Shown here: in pieces, positions 32,021 to 44,047 of the stretch
Position numbering within the stretch: position 1 is the stretch's first letter
How the letters are laid out: each line of letters opens with the position of its first letter
From: Lepas anatifera
Lineage: Eukaryota; Arthropoda; Thecostraca; Lepadidae
Assembly: GCA_034440635.1 (NCBI GenBank)
Contig: JAOTON010000051.1
Coordinates: forward strand, 744,001-808,000
Direction of reading: 5' to 3'
Length of the DNA stretch: 64,000 bases
Position numbers and translations under genes: made by a program
Notes under the pieces: generated by a model
Databases searched by the model: none
Seen by the model: the letters and a program-made list of their open reading frames with translations, nothing else
Told to the model about the DNA's origin: nothing

Positions 32021-35000
32021 TCAGATAAAGCTCTCGAGCCTAGAAGCCTTCAGGAATGTAAAGAGCTTGTCCAGCAGCTCAGGGTGATCATTGCCGAGAA
32101 GAGTGGAAAGGTTTACTGGGATGTTTCTGATGCGGCAACAATCTAGCATGGGCTGCCTATGGGCGTCGTGCTGGGGACAGTCGATGAGGATATGGTAGGG
32201 ATTGTCCATGGCAGAGCAGGTACCACAGGTACCTACACGCCCATAGGCATTTAATTTGGTGTGTCCGCTTCTGATTCTGGTCAGGATGACCTCACGCCGA
32301 CGACTGTTTTGGTTGGAGCTGGGCCAGTAGCCGATGTTAGGCTTTATATGGAATAAATGGGCGCTGTGGTTAGTGGTCCAGTCATTTTGGATGTACTTCC
32401 GGATATGGTTCTGGAGGAGAGCTTTGCTATCGTCTCCGGACCATTTGAGAGGTGCGACCTCTCTGAGTTCTAGAGACTTTTTGGCCTGTTCGTCGGCTTT
32501 TTCATTTCCGAGAATTTTGCAGTGGCCTGGGATCCAAAGAAAGGAGACATCTCGGATATCGTCCATACCCTTCTGGATGTCTGCTATTACGTAATGGCTG
32601 GGGTTGACTACGTTATTGATAGCTTGCAAGATAGATTTAGAGTCTGATCAGATGACGGCTGAATTAATATTTAGGGTTCTAATCAGGACTAGTGTATCTA
32701 GAATGGTGACAGCCTCGGCAGTAAAGATTGAGCAGTTGTCCGGAAGTCGTTTTTGGAGGAAAATACTTTGCCCCCAGATGCCGAGGCCTCTTTTTCCTAT
32801 TTTCAGATGACGGCTGAATTAATATTTAGGGTTCTAATCAGGACTAGTGTATCTAGAATGGTGACAGCCTCGGCAGTAAAGATTGAGCAGTTGTCCGGAA
32901 GTCGTTTTTGGAGGAAAATACTTTGCCCCCAGATGCCGAGGCCTACTTTTTCGCCTATTTTAGAGCCGTGGGTGAGAATGAAGGTTTTGCTAGTGTTGTT
33001 AGACTGGAACTCTAAGAATTTCTGGGAGATCTCCTCTGTAGTGAGGTTGTCTTTGCGTGCGGTGAAAAGAAACTCGACTTTGGGCTGGTTGCGACTCCAA
33101 AAGCGGGAGAGTGGGGGTTCGCCTATGGCTTCTGGGATGGCAAGGCTCAGGGTTTCCAGGGTCTTAGCTACTCTATTCTTAAATGGAGGCCAGCTTGTCC
33201 GATTAGTTTTTGATACACGTCCAGGGTGGGCGAAGCATTGTTTCGCCGGGTGATTTTCGGTAGATTGGACCTTGATATAGTAAGAGATAAGCTGGGAGTG
33301 GCGTCTTGTTTGGAGGGGGCACAGCCCACTGTCCACTAACAAGCTGGTGATGGGGGATTCTCTGAGCGCGCCTGTGGCTGCCCGGATACTTGCGTTTTGG
33401 GTGCGCTCTAGCTTTAGCTTATTAGTGTTGTTCGTTGAGTCAAAGACGAACGAATTATATTCGAGTATGGGCCGGATCAAGGACTTGTAGAGCATGAGCA
33501 GGGTCTTTCGATCCCCGCCGTACTCTGTTCCGCCGAGCATGCGGAGGATATTGACTCGTTTTTTGACAGCTAGAGACGACTTTGGTAATATGCTCGTTAA
33601 AACTAAGGCGGGTATCAAGGATGACGCCTAAGAATTTGAAGCTTTTCGCGCATTCAATGGGTTTGCCTGAGATTTGGAGCTGAGGAACAGCGTGTCTCAC
33701 ACCTGGCCTGGCAAAGACTACGACTGATGACTTTTCGGCCGAGAGTGATAGACCCATTGAATTGCACCAAGTATGGATGTCGTCGAGACTACCCTGCAAT
33801 TCGGTAGTCGCGGTTTTGAATTCTGCTTGACTGCGCCACCTGGTGTCGACCGGAGTGGATTTCCAAATAGCGACATCATCTGCAAAAAGGGAGTACTTAA
33901 CTCCAGGCGGTAGCTTTTTGGAAAAAATGTCATTGATCATGACTAGGAAGAGGGTCGGAGATAAAACGCTACCCTGGGGTGTGCCCTGGTCTGGAGATGT
34001 CAGGTAGGAAAAGGTGGTGCCGCAGCGCACTCTGAATTTTCAGTCCCTAAGAAAGTTGTCAATGAATCTAGCAAGGTGGCCATGGACTCCCAGTTTACAG
34101 AGTTTATACAAAAGGACGTCTTTTTGTACACGATCGAAGGCCGACTTGATATCTAAGAAAGCAGCAATTGTGACTTGCTTCTTGTAAAAAACATTTTGGA
34201 CGTCACTGACCAGTTTGATCAGATTGTCAGTGGTGGCTCGCCCGCGCCGGAAACCCGATTGCATAGCATCGAGTTTCTTTTCGAGAATTTCGTGAAGTCT
34301 TACGTTGACCATGCGCTCTACAAGCTTGCTAGCACAGCTAGTAAGCGGAATGGGGCAATAGCCTTTAGGGTCCGTTTTTTCTTTGCCAGGTTTTGGAATG
34401 AGAATGATAACACTCTCCCACCACATAGTGGGGAACGAGTCGCTAAGAAACATGTTGTTAATGGCCGAGAGAAGATATTTTAGTGCTGTCTGGCTGAGGT
34501 GCCTGAAGAAAGAGTAGTGAATTTCATCCGGGCCCACTGCAGTGTTTCCACACTTGCTAATGGAGTAATTTAGTTCGGTCATTGTAAAAGGTACGTTATA
34601 GTACTCCTGATTACTAGAATTGAAGAATGTGCGGCGTTTGCACCATTCGACCTAGTTTTTGAGCGCTGGTTGTAGGAACTGTTGGCTGTAACGCCGTTGT
34701 AATGATCAGCAAAGGCGTCCATGACTTCCTTGGGTGCTGTGATGTTTTGGCCGGAGATTGTCAGTTGAGGGAAGGGTCCACGGGGCGGTCGTTTCGCAGA
34801 GAAAGCTCCAATGGTTTTCCAGATTTGAGAAATGGGTGAGAAGCGGTTGAATTTAGAAACGAAGGCGTTGAAACTATCTATTTGCACCCGCTTGCACGTG
34901 TTTTGAAAATGGGCTATGGCTGCCCGGAGGGCATTGCGAGTAGGGCTGTGTGCCCTCCTCTCGTAGGCTTTCCTGGCTCTAATCATTTGAGCTTTGGCGT

Positions 35001-35896
35001 GTGCCGTCTCTGCATTCCACCATGGGGCTCCTTTTTTCTGTCGGGGGCCTTGACTTTTTGGTATTGCTAAATGTGCTGCTGAGCTGATGGCTCTTAGTAC
35101 CGAGTCAATGTCTGCCGAGTCGGGGTCACCTCCGTTGACAAGTGTGAGGTCGACCTCTGCCTCAAACTTGTTCCAGTCGGCACGTTTTAGATTCCATGAG
35201 GGTGTAAAAAGAGTAACATGGTCGATTGAGCCTGTGGGAATACCAATTTTTATTGGGAGGTGATTGCTCATTCCTGGGTTGTCTTCGACTTCCCAGGTGA
35301 ACAGTGACGCAACTCTAGGAGAGCAGCACGAGATGTCAATAGCAGTGTCAGAATGGCCACCGCGCATTGCTTGGTGGGTCAGGGCGCCGTTATTTAAGAT
35401 AACTAGATTTTGAGAGTCTATTGCGTCATAGATGATTTCGCCTCTGCGAGTGGTGGTGGCGCTGCCCCATGAGGGATGATGACCGTTCAAGCCTCCAAGT
35501 AGTAGCAAAGGGCCGGAAATTTGTGCCAAAAAGTTGGGCGAGGTCCCGAGCCGACGGGTCAGGATCGCTTGGAGAGATGTACAGTGAAATCACCGTCAAT
35601 TTGACGTGCTGAATTTCTACATTAATAGCGACACCGTCGAGTGGCGTAACCAAACGCACTTGGCTGTGAGGGATGCTATTTTCAATAAGGATGGCAGTGC
35701 CTCCTTTACGGACAGTAGCGTTTACATTATGGCGGTACCAAGACTAATCCGAGATTTTGAATTTGTTATTATCATTATCATTAAAGAGGGTTTCTTGGAG
35801 TGCTACTACTGCCGGCTTTTTCTCAGCAAAGATTGATTTAAATAAGGGGAATTTCCCAATTAGACTGTTTGTGTTCCATTGGAGAATTGAACCCAT
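32021..35896 (-). pseudogene. LINE-2 ORF2, disrupted
   Basis: The frame starts at 35896 (ILQWNTNSL) and overlaps the ORF1 end by about 59 nt. Endonuclease pieces are ALQET, KGGTAILI and LGGLNGHHPSWG; LGGLNGHH replaces the usual GDFNAHH, losing the Asp. MSNHLPI replaces SDHLPI, also losing an Asp. RT pieces are LDIKSAFDRVQ, PQGSVLSPTLF and LFADDVAIW (catalytic DD kept). The RNase H start is LTHGSKIG where YTDGSK is expected, so its first catalytic Asp is lost. Later pieces are FLWIPGHCKILGNEKAD and a C-terminal CGTCSAMDNPYHILIDC knuckle. Frameshifts or stops occur near 35740, 35500, 34600, 34030, 33600 and 32640. A 155-bp tandem duplication lies in RNase H. The gene is dead. Confidence 0.88.
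32648..32957. repeat. 155-bp tandem duplication within LINE-2 RNase H
   Basis: Copies begin near 32648 and 32803 (AGATGACGGCTGAATTAATA at each) and are nearly identical. The duplication breaks the RNase H frame and is therefore later than LINE-2 insertion or arose at it. Confidence 0.93.
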
Positions 35897-37640
35897 GGTG
35901 GTTTAATGTCTTAGATGCTGGGGGGGGTTGCGGGGGCGGGGGGCGGAGGTGATAGGAATGTGTGCTACTCGTGTCGCTGGTAGTGGAAACGGGGGACGAG
36001 TGCCGGGTGTACCGGAGATTCCTCGGCACCGGGGGGCTGCCGGGCCTGAGGGATTTGGATGAGACTGAACTGGTGGGGGAGGCCGACATGAGATAACTAT
36101 TTTCTACAGGGTCTGTGACCGAGATGCTGTCAGCATTTGGGTAAGACTCGGTCCCGGGCAGCTCACTATCAGGTTCGCCGTTGCTACCCGACGTGTCGGA
36201 ATCACTGGCAAGTTGGAATGGCATGTAATGACATGCCAGGTCTGTTTGAGAGCCACAATGGCGGGTCGTCGGTGCTTGAGAGGCAGGAGCTTTGCTGCTG
36301 CCCGTGAGAGAGGTTTCCGTTTGGGTGGCTACACTGACTTTTTCTGTTTGAGTGGCAGCTGTCTTACTGGAAGGGGGGGAGCTGCCACTCTGGTGTTTCC
36401 GTCCCGGCGCCCGCCGTAGGCCGCGCCTTGGAGGGGGTGCACCGGTGACTTTTGGGTGGGAGGGGGCTGGGAGCGGGGGGAAACTCGGTACAGCTAGGCA
36501 CCTGCTGAGGGCTGCTTTGCCGCCCTTCGGTTGGGGTCTAGGTCTTCCTGATGACCTGTGAGGGACGGGGGCGGCGGTACTTTTGGGCGGAAGACCCGGA
36601 GTGGAACAGGCTGGGTTGGCTGGGGGATCCGTCCAGCCCGTGTTGGGAGTCCACTTGCGCCAAAAGGTGTTTGTGCTGTGGTGCGTGTTTTGCATGACAT
36701 GAGGGATGGCCAGCCGAAGGGGTACCATGACTAGCGGCTTCATCAGGGGGCGAAGGGGACGCTTTTGGGAGGCGGTGAGCTGAGGAGTGGCCTGGCCGGC
36801 TGTGCTGGGGGCTGCCGCGGTGGCCTTGCCACCACGTGCCTGGGTTAGGGAGTGGCGTTTTTCGCTCTCACGCACTTTTTTGTGGGCCAGGTCGAAGGGG
36901 AGCTTTTCGTCTTCAGCCACCATATTTACATGTTTTTCACGGAGCCAGGCTGGGCACTTAGGATCGGTAGCCCCATGGGCGCCGCCACAGGCAGCACACA
37001 GGAGGCTAAGGGATTTGCAGTCTTTGGTTCGGTGTGCAGCACTGCACTTGCCACAGCGGGGGGCGGGTTTTGTTACAGCTGGACTCAACGTGGCCGTACC
37101 TTTGACAGATTTGACACCTGATGGGGTTGGGGTAGAACGGCTTCACTGGGTAGACACAGTCGCCCAGTTTGACACGGCCACAGTCATCTCGGCACTTTGT
37201 GTCGAAGGTGACGAGGAAGCGATTGTCTTTACGGCGAGGGGCTTTTTCGGTGGTGGGCTTGGGGAGAGTGAGTCTTTGAATGGTGAGCACACTTTGGCCC
37301 TCAAAATCAAAGTTGCGCTCGATTTCGTCTTCAGAGAGGTGGGAAGCCTCTGGCGCACGAATTGTGCCCCGGTAGAAGTTCAGAGACTTATGAATGGCGA
37401 AACTCACCGGTTTCGATCCGAAAGTTTTGATGTTAAGCAGGGCTTTGGTTGAGGCAGCGTTGCTGGTTTTAACAAGGACATCTTTTTGGTGCCGGATAAT
37501 TTCATAGCTGCCTGTCACCTTTTGGCTGATGGCCTTGTCCAGACTGAAGGTAGATTCCTTCGCAAGATTTTGGTGGATGGAGTCGTAACTACCAACCAGC
37601 CATGCTTTGCTTGGCAGGTTTGCATTGTTAAGGCGATCCA
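35838..37640 (-). pseudogene. LINE-2 ORF1 (gag-like)
   Basis: This is the RNA-binding ORF1 protein of LINE-2. From the 5' side, an N-terminal segment (AWLVGSYDSIHQNLAK, then TGSYEIIRHQKDVLVK) precedes an RRM-like region. Zinc knuckles follow: CQICQRYGHVESSC, CGKCSAAHRTKDC and a modified CAACGGAHGATDPKCP. A frameshift near 37070 lies between the first and second knuckle. The C-terminal 300 residues are Ser/Pro/Thr-rich. The N-terminal frame reads directly across the duplicated target of the element at 37640-37914 (ILKDRLNNANLP when that insert is removed). Confidence 0.8.
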
Positions 37641-37914
37641 GTCAAGTCAAGTAAAATGTTTTTTATAAGGCGTTCTGTGCATAGCACCTTTGCCCGCCTC
37701 TAAAGGAGTGTGTGGAAGAATTTTAGAATTTTTCGTGAGGGCAAGCTATGTTAGTCTGTTAAAGCAAAGGGAGTTATTTCAAGTAATGGGTTGCAAGATG
37801 TTTCAGCTTGCGAATGGACGGTCGTGGCAATGGCATAGCTATGCCAAGGGAGTTCTTTTTATAAAGGCGGTTATTTATTATTTATTATTTATTCTTATTT
37901 ATTCTTATTTATTG
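37640..37914 (-). mobile_element. 275-bp retroelement inserted in LINE-2 ORF1
   Basis: A 9-bp duplication AGGCGATCC (37631-37639 and 37915-37923) flanks it. Removing the insert joins the LINE-2 ORF1 frame. The left edge is a CTTGACTTGACT-type tail when read on the minus strand; the right edge is a TTATTT-rich tract. Homologous to 31222-31485. The orientation is inferred from the tail and could be reversed. Confidence 0.75.
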
Positions 37915-38039
37915 AGGCGATCCTTGAGAATGGCTAGCTATATTAACTTCCGTTATACCGTGCAGAACCGCTCGAGTATAGGGTTCAGTTTTATGGCTGC
38001 GCGCGCTTTCTGCGTAGCGTGAGAAAGTTCTGGAGGCTG

Positions 38040-38110
38040 TGGCGTCAGAGCGTGTGTGTGACGTCAGAGCGTGTGCGTGACGTCAGAGCGTCGGGCGGTT
38101 TTCCCCACGC
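38040..38110. promoter_or_regulatory. triplicated CRE-like motif
   Basis: Three 19-bp repeats carry TGGCGTCA (38040-38047), TGACGTCA (38059-38066) and TGACGTCA (38078-38085). The latter two are perfect cAMP-response elements. About 35 bp downstream on the plus strand is TTAAATAA. It could serve LINE-2 (minus) or an unseen plus-strand transcript. Confidence 0.5.
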
Positions 38111-39039
38111 GGCCCGGCTAGCTTAAATAACGGCGGAGGCAGGGAGGGTGAGTGCTTGTGCAGTAGAGAATTTTGAGGAGACGCTAACTGACTGGCTCTT
38201 GTGTAAGGCTGGTGAATTTGAAGGTTAGGCAAGAGAGCTTTAACTAATGGGAAGTTAACCTATATACAGCGTGGTGTGGGATTTTATCCTATCTGGAGTA
38301 TCGGCTGAAATTTCCTAGGATATGGATTACAATGGGCTGTTACAGCCACTAGAAGGTTACTGAGCGGAGGGGAGGCAGGGGGACCTCTTCAGGACCTATC
38401 ACTAATCGGAGGGGAGGCAGGGGGGCCTCTTCAGGACCTATCAGGGACCTAGGTGGCTATTAGGCTCGAAAGGGTCCTAACTGGGACCTACGTTATTTTA
38501 AGGTAGTGTTTTATGGGCAGGTGCCGTGACACCTTTGCACAGACGCAGCCCGTGGAGGGTATATGTGGGACCTCACTGCTAATTAGCGAGGGTGAAAGAC
38601 AGTCTACTGCCCGTACGTTTAGGGATTTTGGCAATGAAGGACGGATAGGTCCAGTCAAAGCCCCTCACCCAAGAACCAGAGGTTCAACAAGTGAGGTCAC
38701 CCAGGCTAACCACCGCTCGGGTTTCAGGCCGAAGAGAGAAATGATAGTTGAGAAAGATGCGGGACGGTACTGAGGAAAAGGGGTACTAGGTGGCCGGAAT
38801 CCTAGAAACCAACACCACCTAGTCCGATAGAGATCATATTTACAGGTCAGCTGTGGAAACAGCGATAGGCAGGGCTGGTACCAGCAACAGTGCTCGGAGC
38901 AGGTGGTCACAGGAACTCCAGAAGCCGCCAACAGCAGTCGCAATAGGCAGCCGGGCGTCGGACGCCAGACAACCAGACCTGTCGGCAGAGCTCAGAACGT
39001 AGTGTCAGCGTCTCCGTGTAGGTGGCAGCACTGGCTCTA
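38111..39039. other. no recognised gene; small tandem duplication at 38362-38450
   Basis: Two copies of a block with GGAGGGGAGGCAGGGG and CCTCTTCAGGACCTATCA lie about 45 bp apart. A 9-bp hairpin (ACTAGGTGG) lies near 38788-38822. No coding motif. Confidence 0.55.
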
Positions 39040-41145
39040 AAAAGATCAGGGGACCCAGATCAGCACAATGTGCCCAGCAAACTAATTGGATCCATACTAG
39101 TTAAACAGGCCCAATGCCACTTCAATGGACACCAATCCAGCTAGGGGCCCTAAGACCAATTCAAGAACCTCTTGCATAATTCTTCTCAGGGGACCTAGGC
39201 TAGCTCAGGACTTCCTTTGAAATTCTACCTCAGGGGCCTTTTTTAGCTCAGGGGCCCCAAACCAGCTTGAGCCCTAATATCACTCCAGTAAGCTCCTGTG
39301 CAATACCCTTCCAAGGACCCGGAACAGCCCTAAGGCCTTTTGCGAAACCGTCTCTCAAGAGGTCCAATGTAAATTCAGGAGGCCCAGGCCAACACACTCA
39401 GCTCAGGAGGCCCATACAAATTAAGAGGGCCAGATCAGCTGGGTGCCTCGACGAACTCACGAAGCCACAGATGAGCACAAGGGGTAGCAAACAAGTCACA
39501 GGGGCCCATTTGTTAAACGGACCCGATACCAACCCAAGGACACTTTTAAGCTCAAAGAACACTAAACCATCTAGGGGCCATAAAACCGAGTCAAAAACCT
39601 CTTATGTAGCTCCTCTCAGGAGCCCTTACCAGCTAAGGTGACACCAAACCAAGTCGCGCTCCAAGACAAAGTCAGTAAGCTCCTGTACAACACTCTTTTA
39701 GAGTACCAGATCCGCCCAGGGACCCCTTGCAAAACTCCCTCTCAGATGGCCCAAACCCAACTCAGGGGACCCAAGATTAGCCGAGAGGGACCATTCCAGT
39801 TAAGAGGTTCCAGACCAGATAAGGGGCCCCTGACGGCTCAAAAAGTGTCAGTGCCAGCACCGGGGTTTCAAGATCAGCGAGGGGATCCTGACCATCTGAA
39901 AGGGCCTCAGATCAGCTTAGGTTCCCAGACCCGCTGTGAGGAACCTAAATGGGCTTAGTAGGCCCGGAAAAAACTCAGGGGGCCAGGCCAGTTGGGCCCC
40001 CGACGATTTCAAGGGACCTAAATCAGCACAATAGGGCCCGGACAGGCTAAAAGACCCATACCCGCTTAAAGGGCCCAACACCAGCTCAGGGGCCCTTACC
40101 AGCTCAAGGGACACCAATCCAGATAAAGGCCTTATGACCAAGCTATGGACCTCCTAAGTAAATCCTTTCAGGGGCCCTAGACTAGTTCATGACCCCTGAG
40201 CCAGCTTAGGGTCTAAGGCTGGGCCTGTAAGCTCATGTGCAATATCATCTTACGGCCCCCAAAACAGTCCTGCCTGCAAAACTCCCTCTCCGGCGGCCCA
40301 CAACCAACTCAGGGGGCCCAAGACCAGCTGATACCAGTTAACGGGTCCCGACAAGCGCAGGGCACTCCCGTCCCAACACATGTGTTTCAAGGTCAGTGTG
40401 AGGGCCTGGTTATCTAAAGGGGCCAGATCAGCTGAGGCGACCCAATATCGCGTCAGATGACCCACCAACAACTTAGCCTGTTCAGGGGCCCCAAAGCCAC
40501 TCAGGGGGTTCAGAAAAAAACTCACAAAAGACAATATAAAAGGCCCCAAAGAGCTCAGGGGGTCCTAGTGTCGTCTTTCGGGTCCATATCAGCCCATGTG
40601 TCTCAAGATAAGCGGATCCCAGAACAGATCAAGGGCGCCTGCGAAGCTTGGATCTCAGGAGGCACAAATTCAACTCAGGGGTGCAGACCAGATCAGGGGT
40701 CCGAAGACCATCTGGCAGGCCTCATAAAAGTTCAGGGGCCAAGGGCCAGATAAAGGGCCCACGATGAGCTCAGGGGCTCATGTCCCAACTCTTAGGGGTC
40801 CAGCTTAGCCCAGGGTTCTCAAGATCACTGCGGGGGACCCGACCATGTGCCGGGCCCAGACCAGTAAGGGCCAACACCGTGTACAGGGCCCAGACCAGTA
40901 AGGGCCCACATTATTCCAGGGGTTCAAACCAGTTGCAGGCCTTAGTCTATTTCAGCGACCAAGGACTAGCTTAGCTTCACAAGATCCCAAAACTGCTAAA
41001 TGAGGGCGGGGGGTAACACCAACGCGAGGGCTCCACGCCAATTCAGAGGCCCAGTCAAGCTAAGAGGCCCAGAATCACCTCAAGGAGCGCTAAATTAACT
41101 TAGGGGCCCATACCAGCTCAGGGGTCCTAACACCGCTCGTATACC
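39040..41145. repeat. degenerate GGGGCCC / CCAGCTCA array
   Basis: About 2.1 kb of diverged units of roughly 20-25 bp, built from CCAGCTCA and GGGGCCC(A/T). It resumes briefly after the MITE (42290-42350). In reverse it reads GGGCCCCTGAGCTGG, resembling the GGGCCCCTGTGGTCTGCC units at 56-62 kb. The plus-strand frames here are composition artefacts. Confidence 0.8.
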
Positions 41146-41149
41146 TTAA

Positions 41150-42233
41150 CGCGCGAAGTTCATGGGGTCTTAAAGTGTCCCCACCTATTTCCAAGGTGCC
41201 CGGAGAACAGTTCGCCGCCAGGATACGCTACTCGGCCACATTTTAGGGAACGTATGAGTGCATTGATTGGTGAACGAATTTCAAAAATTGGTTTAATTTT
41301 TCTTACTTATAGGCTTTCAAATTCAGACTTATATTTTGGGACCGTCGCAGTCGTGCAGTCTCACCAGTTCACCTGCCCTGTAGACTGAGTGGTGACGTAA
41401 TAAAGTCATATAATATAGCTAACAAATAGGCTAAAATTACTGCACTAGATTAGGGATGGTCAGGCTCTAAATTACGTTGTGCCTTCCCATGAAATTATTT
41501 CGAATTCAAATTATCCCACGATATTTAAGAGCTAAGCTCAGAACCCTTATTAAATAACCATAAGAAATAAAATGATAACTTCATATAATCGGGTTATATG
41601 TCAGACACCCCAAATAAAGGTCAAAGTCACGTGTCAAGGTCATTGACCCCAGTGTTCCGCACAGATGGCATTACTTAGCGTATAGTATGCGATGCTATGA
41701 ATTCATAGTTTTGGTTACTCGCTGTCAAGGTCAATGTCACTGGTCAAGGTCAAAGGCGTTTTCAAGATCAAACCCTCATTTCTGCCCAAAGGCTGCTACA
41801 GTGCCAGTTGCATTGTACATTATTGGGAATAGGTCTTGTTAATCATTAACCTTGAATGACCTTGACATCAAACTTTCAGACGGCATTGAGTGGGACCTTC
41901 CCTCTATGACCTTCGTTCACTTTCAGTGTATTACCGCTTTTCTGCATAATCATGGTATTTCCCAATAGGTTTCCAGCACGATCCATATCCTCCTGTGAAA
42001 GGCCGACTTAGAGTGCTGCTTAGTTCAGCTGAGGGACCTTTACAACCTTCTTTGACCTTGAAGATACTCAGCTAGGTCAATGGAACTTAGCCATAACGTA
42101 GATTGCCATCGCCCTCAGGCACCTCTTAACGGTTGATTTCAAACCCTCTTGGTTTCCGAGATCTCAGGGAGAGGGGGGGCACTTCAGGACCCTCCACTGC
42201 ACGTTGATGTCAGACCCCTCTCCAATGCGCGTG
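41150..42233. mobile_element. AGGTCA-rich TTAA MITE in the GGGCCCC array
   Basis: TTAA lies at 41146-41149 and 42234-42237. The inward ends are CGCGCGAAGTTCATGGGGTC and CACGCGCATTGGAGAGGGGT. Several AGGTCA hexamers occur near 41605-41770. Its left subterminal block (CCCCACCTATTT, GGAGAACAGTTC) matches 53400-53475. A block of about 60 bp (CCGACTTAG.GTGCTGCTTAG) near 41990-42050 is repeated outside the element at 42265-42325. Confidence 0.75.
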
Positions 42234-42237
42234 TTAA

Positions 42238-42662
42238 GGTAAGGACATGGCCCAGCACTAAATCACGTATCCTCTGTGAAAGACCGACTTAGGGTGCTGC
42301 TTAGTTCAGCTGAGGGACCCTAGACCAGCTCGGGGGCCCGTACTTTTCCTGCCACATAGTCGTGACGGGAAGCCGTGGCGCCGCCCCTGGTCTCTAGTAC
42401 TCCTCTACGAAAAAGATGCAAAGGGACAGATAAGTCAAATTATGACTCAGCCTGAACTATCGTTACTTATACGTCCGAAAATATTTTTTGAGAGCAGAGG
42501 GTGTAGGCCCCAGGCTGAACACCCCAGGTTCTCTCGATTTCCAAATCAGGGGGTCCTGACCCCCTCAACCCCCCGGGATCTCAACCCATGATAAATACAT
42601 AGGCTGGGGTATGCTCGAGGCAGGTAATAATGGGGGCGGGGGCTCAAGCTCCCTAGGCCACC
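42238..42662. other. array remnant and unassigned sequence
   Basis: It contains the duplicated GTGCTGCTTAGTTCAGCTGA block, one or two units of the GGGGCCC array and G-rich sequence. No gene. Confidence 0.5.
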
Positions 42663-42695
42663 TAATTGATTGATTGATTGATTATTGGGGCTTAA

Positions 42696-42728
42696 GGGCG
42701 CACCAACCTTAGTGGTTATATAGCGCCC
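42696..42728 (-). promoter_or_regulatory. conserved LINE-3 3' hairpin
   Basis: GGGCGC pairs with GCGCCC around ACC:GGT. The sequence matches the 58-bp tail insertion at 12569-12626. Confidence 0.75.
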
Positions 42729-44047
42729 AGATCATCTAAGGCCAATGCCTTTAATAACCTCTTCCTGAATACATGTTTATGGTCTGTTTCAAGCGGTTAG
42801 GTCTGCAGTAAGACAAGCACTCGGTACAAATAAGAATATCCCACGTTCCCATCCCCATCACTGGGCGGAAAAACAGTTACATAGATTAAACATCCACAGT
42901 AAAACGTCAGCACTCACCAGTAAGCTCCACACTCTGCACCCCTGAGCAGAGCAATCACCCTGGGTCATATATGACTGTGAAACATATGGCTCTGAGAAAA
43001 TCGAGGATCTGGCTGACCATATCAGCATTCCTACCTATCAAATCAATCAATGTCAGTTTTTGTTCTCGAGGGCCAAAGTCTCTTTCAAGGTCATAGTCAG
43101 GGCACGACACCAGTACGTGGCGGACTGAGAGCGGTTCTAGGCAGCGTCGGCAGAGTGGTCTCGCCTCCCCGCAAAGAAGATATCGGTGGGTCGCCAGGGT
43201 GTGACCAGTGCATAATCGACAGAGTGTCACCTCTTCGCGCCGGCATCGCCGCGATGAACAGAGCCACTCACCAATCTCTGGCTTTATCTCCAGCAATTTA
43301 TTGTGCGTATGCGTCATCCACTAGCGCTGCTAGGAATTCCGAAGGTGCAAAGAAAGATGGGGAACTAGGTCTCGGGCCGGGATTGTAGCCTGCGTGTACA
43401 GGGGCGGCTTAGGCACGCTTGGCGGCTGCGTCCGCCCTCTCGTTCCCTCTATTCCCACATGGCTGGGCACCCAACACAAAGTAACATTTTACCATCTTTG
43501 GCCAGACAGGTTAGGGAACTGCATCTTCTGAACAAAATTGTCTTTAGAATTAAAGCTCATTAAGCCCTGGATGCTACTCAACGAGTTGGAAAATGACAAA
43601 ATATGTTTGGTCAGAAATATTCAAAAGCACGAGCTTTGCAATAGCAGTCGTTCTGCAGTGAAACAGAAGCAAGAGGGAAGTGAAATGTCTGAAAGTGCCG
43701 ATAACGAACGAACAACCTACCCCAGTGTCATCTCACCCATCTGTATAGAACATTGTGTCGATGATATTGTGAAATATGTTCAAGAGTTAGAGCCTTCAAT
43801 TCTTGGGGACTCATTTCCGATTTAGCACTCTGGGCGAGGGTCGTGTCCGTTGCTAGTGGGAGTATTTCCCAGGGAGGCATCTCCGATGTTTCGACGCGGG
43901 CAATGATTCGATTTGTCACGCCACATTCCACGGCAAAATTCCGGGCACTGACACCTAATGGGAGGCCTTTACTTACGCCGTCAAAGAGGCGGATCAGTTG
44001 GCGCGAAAAGACGGCACTATACGTCGGGTGGTTCGGAAACTGTGCTA

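Larger units (their letters stand above)
31556..38110 (-). mobile_element. LINE-2: decayed I-superfamily LINE
   Basis: A minus-strand LINE with ORF1 (zinc knuckles), ORF2 (endonuclease, RT, RNase H, zinc knuckle), a 3' hairpin at 31581-31612 and a short ATT-type tail ending near 31556. The ORF1 N-terminal part continues across an inserted 275-bp retroelement (37640-37914). I could not find a target duplication, so the 5' limit is uncertain. The CRE-bearing segment near 38040-38090 may be its leader. Confidence 0.8.

Noticed and set aside
38110..38340. An LTR retrotransposon long terminal repeat after the CRE sites
   Set aside because: There is no second LTR copy, no primer-binding site I can recognise and no gag-pol sequence nearby.
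39267..40974. Series of plus-strand frames in the degenerate array
   Set aside because: They follow the GGGGCCC/CCAGCTCA repeat units and have no protein features.
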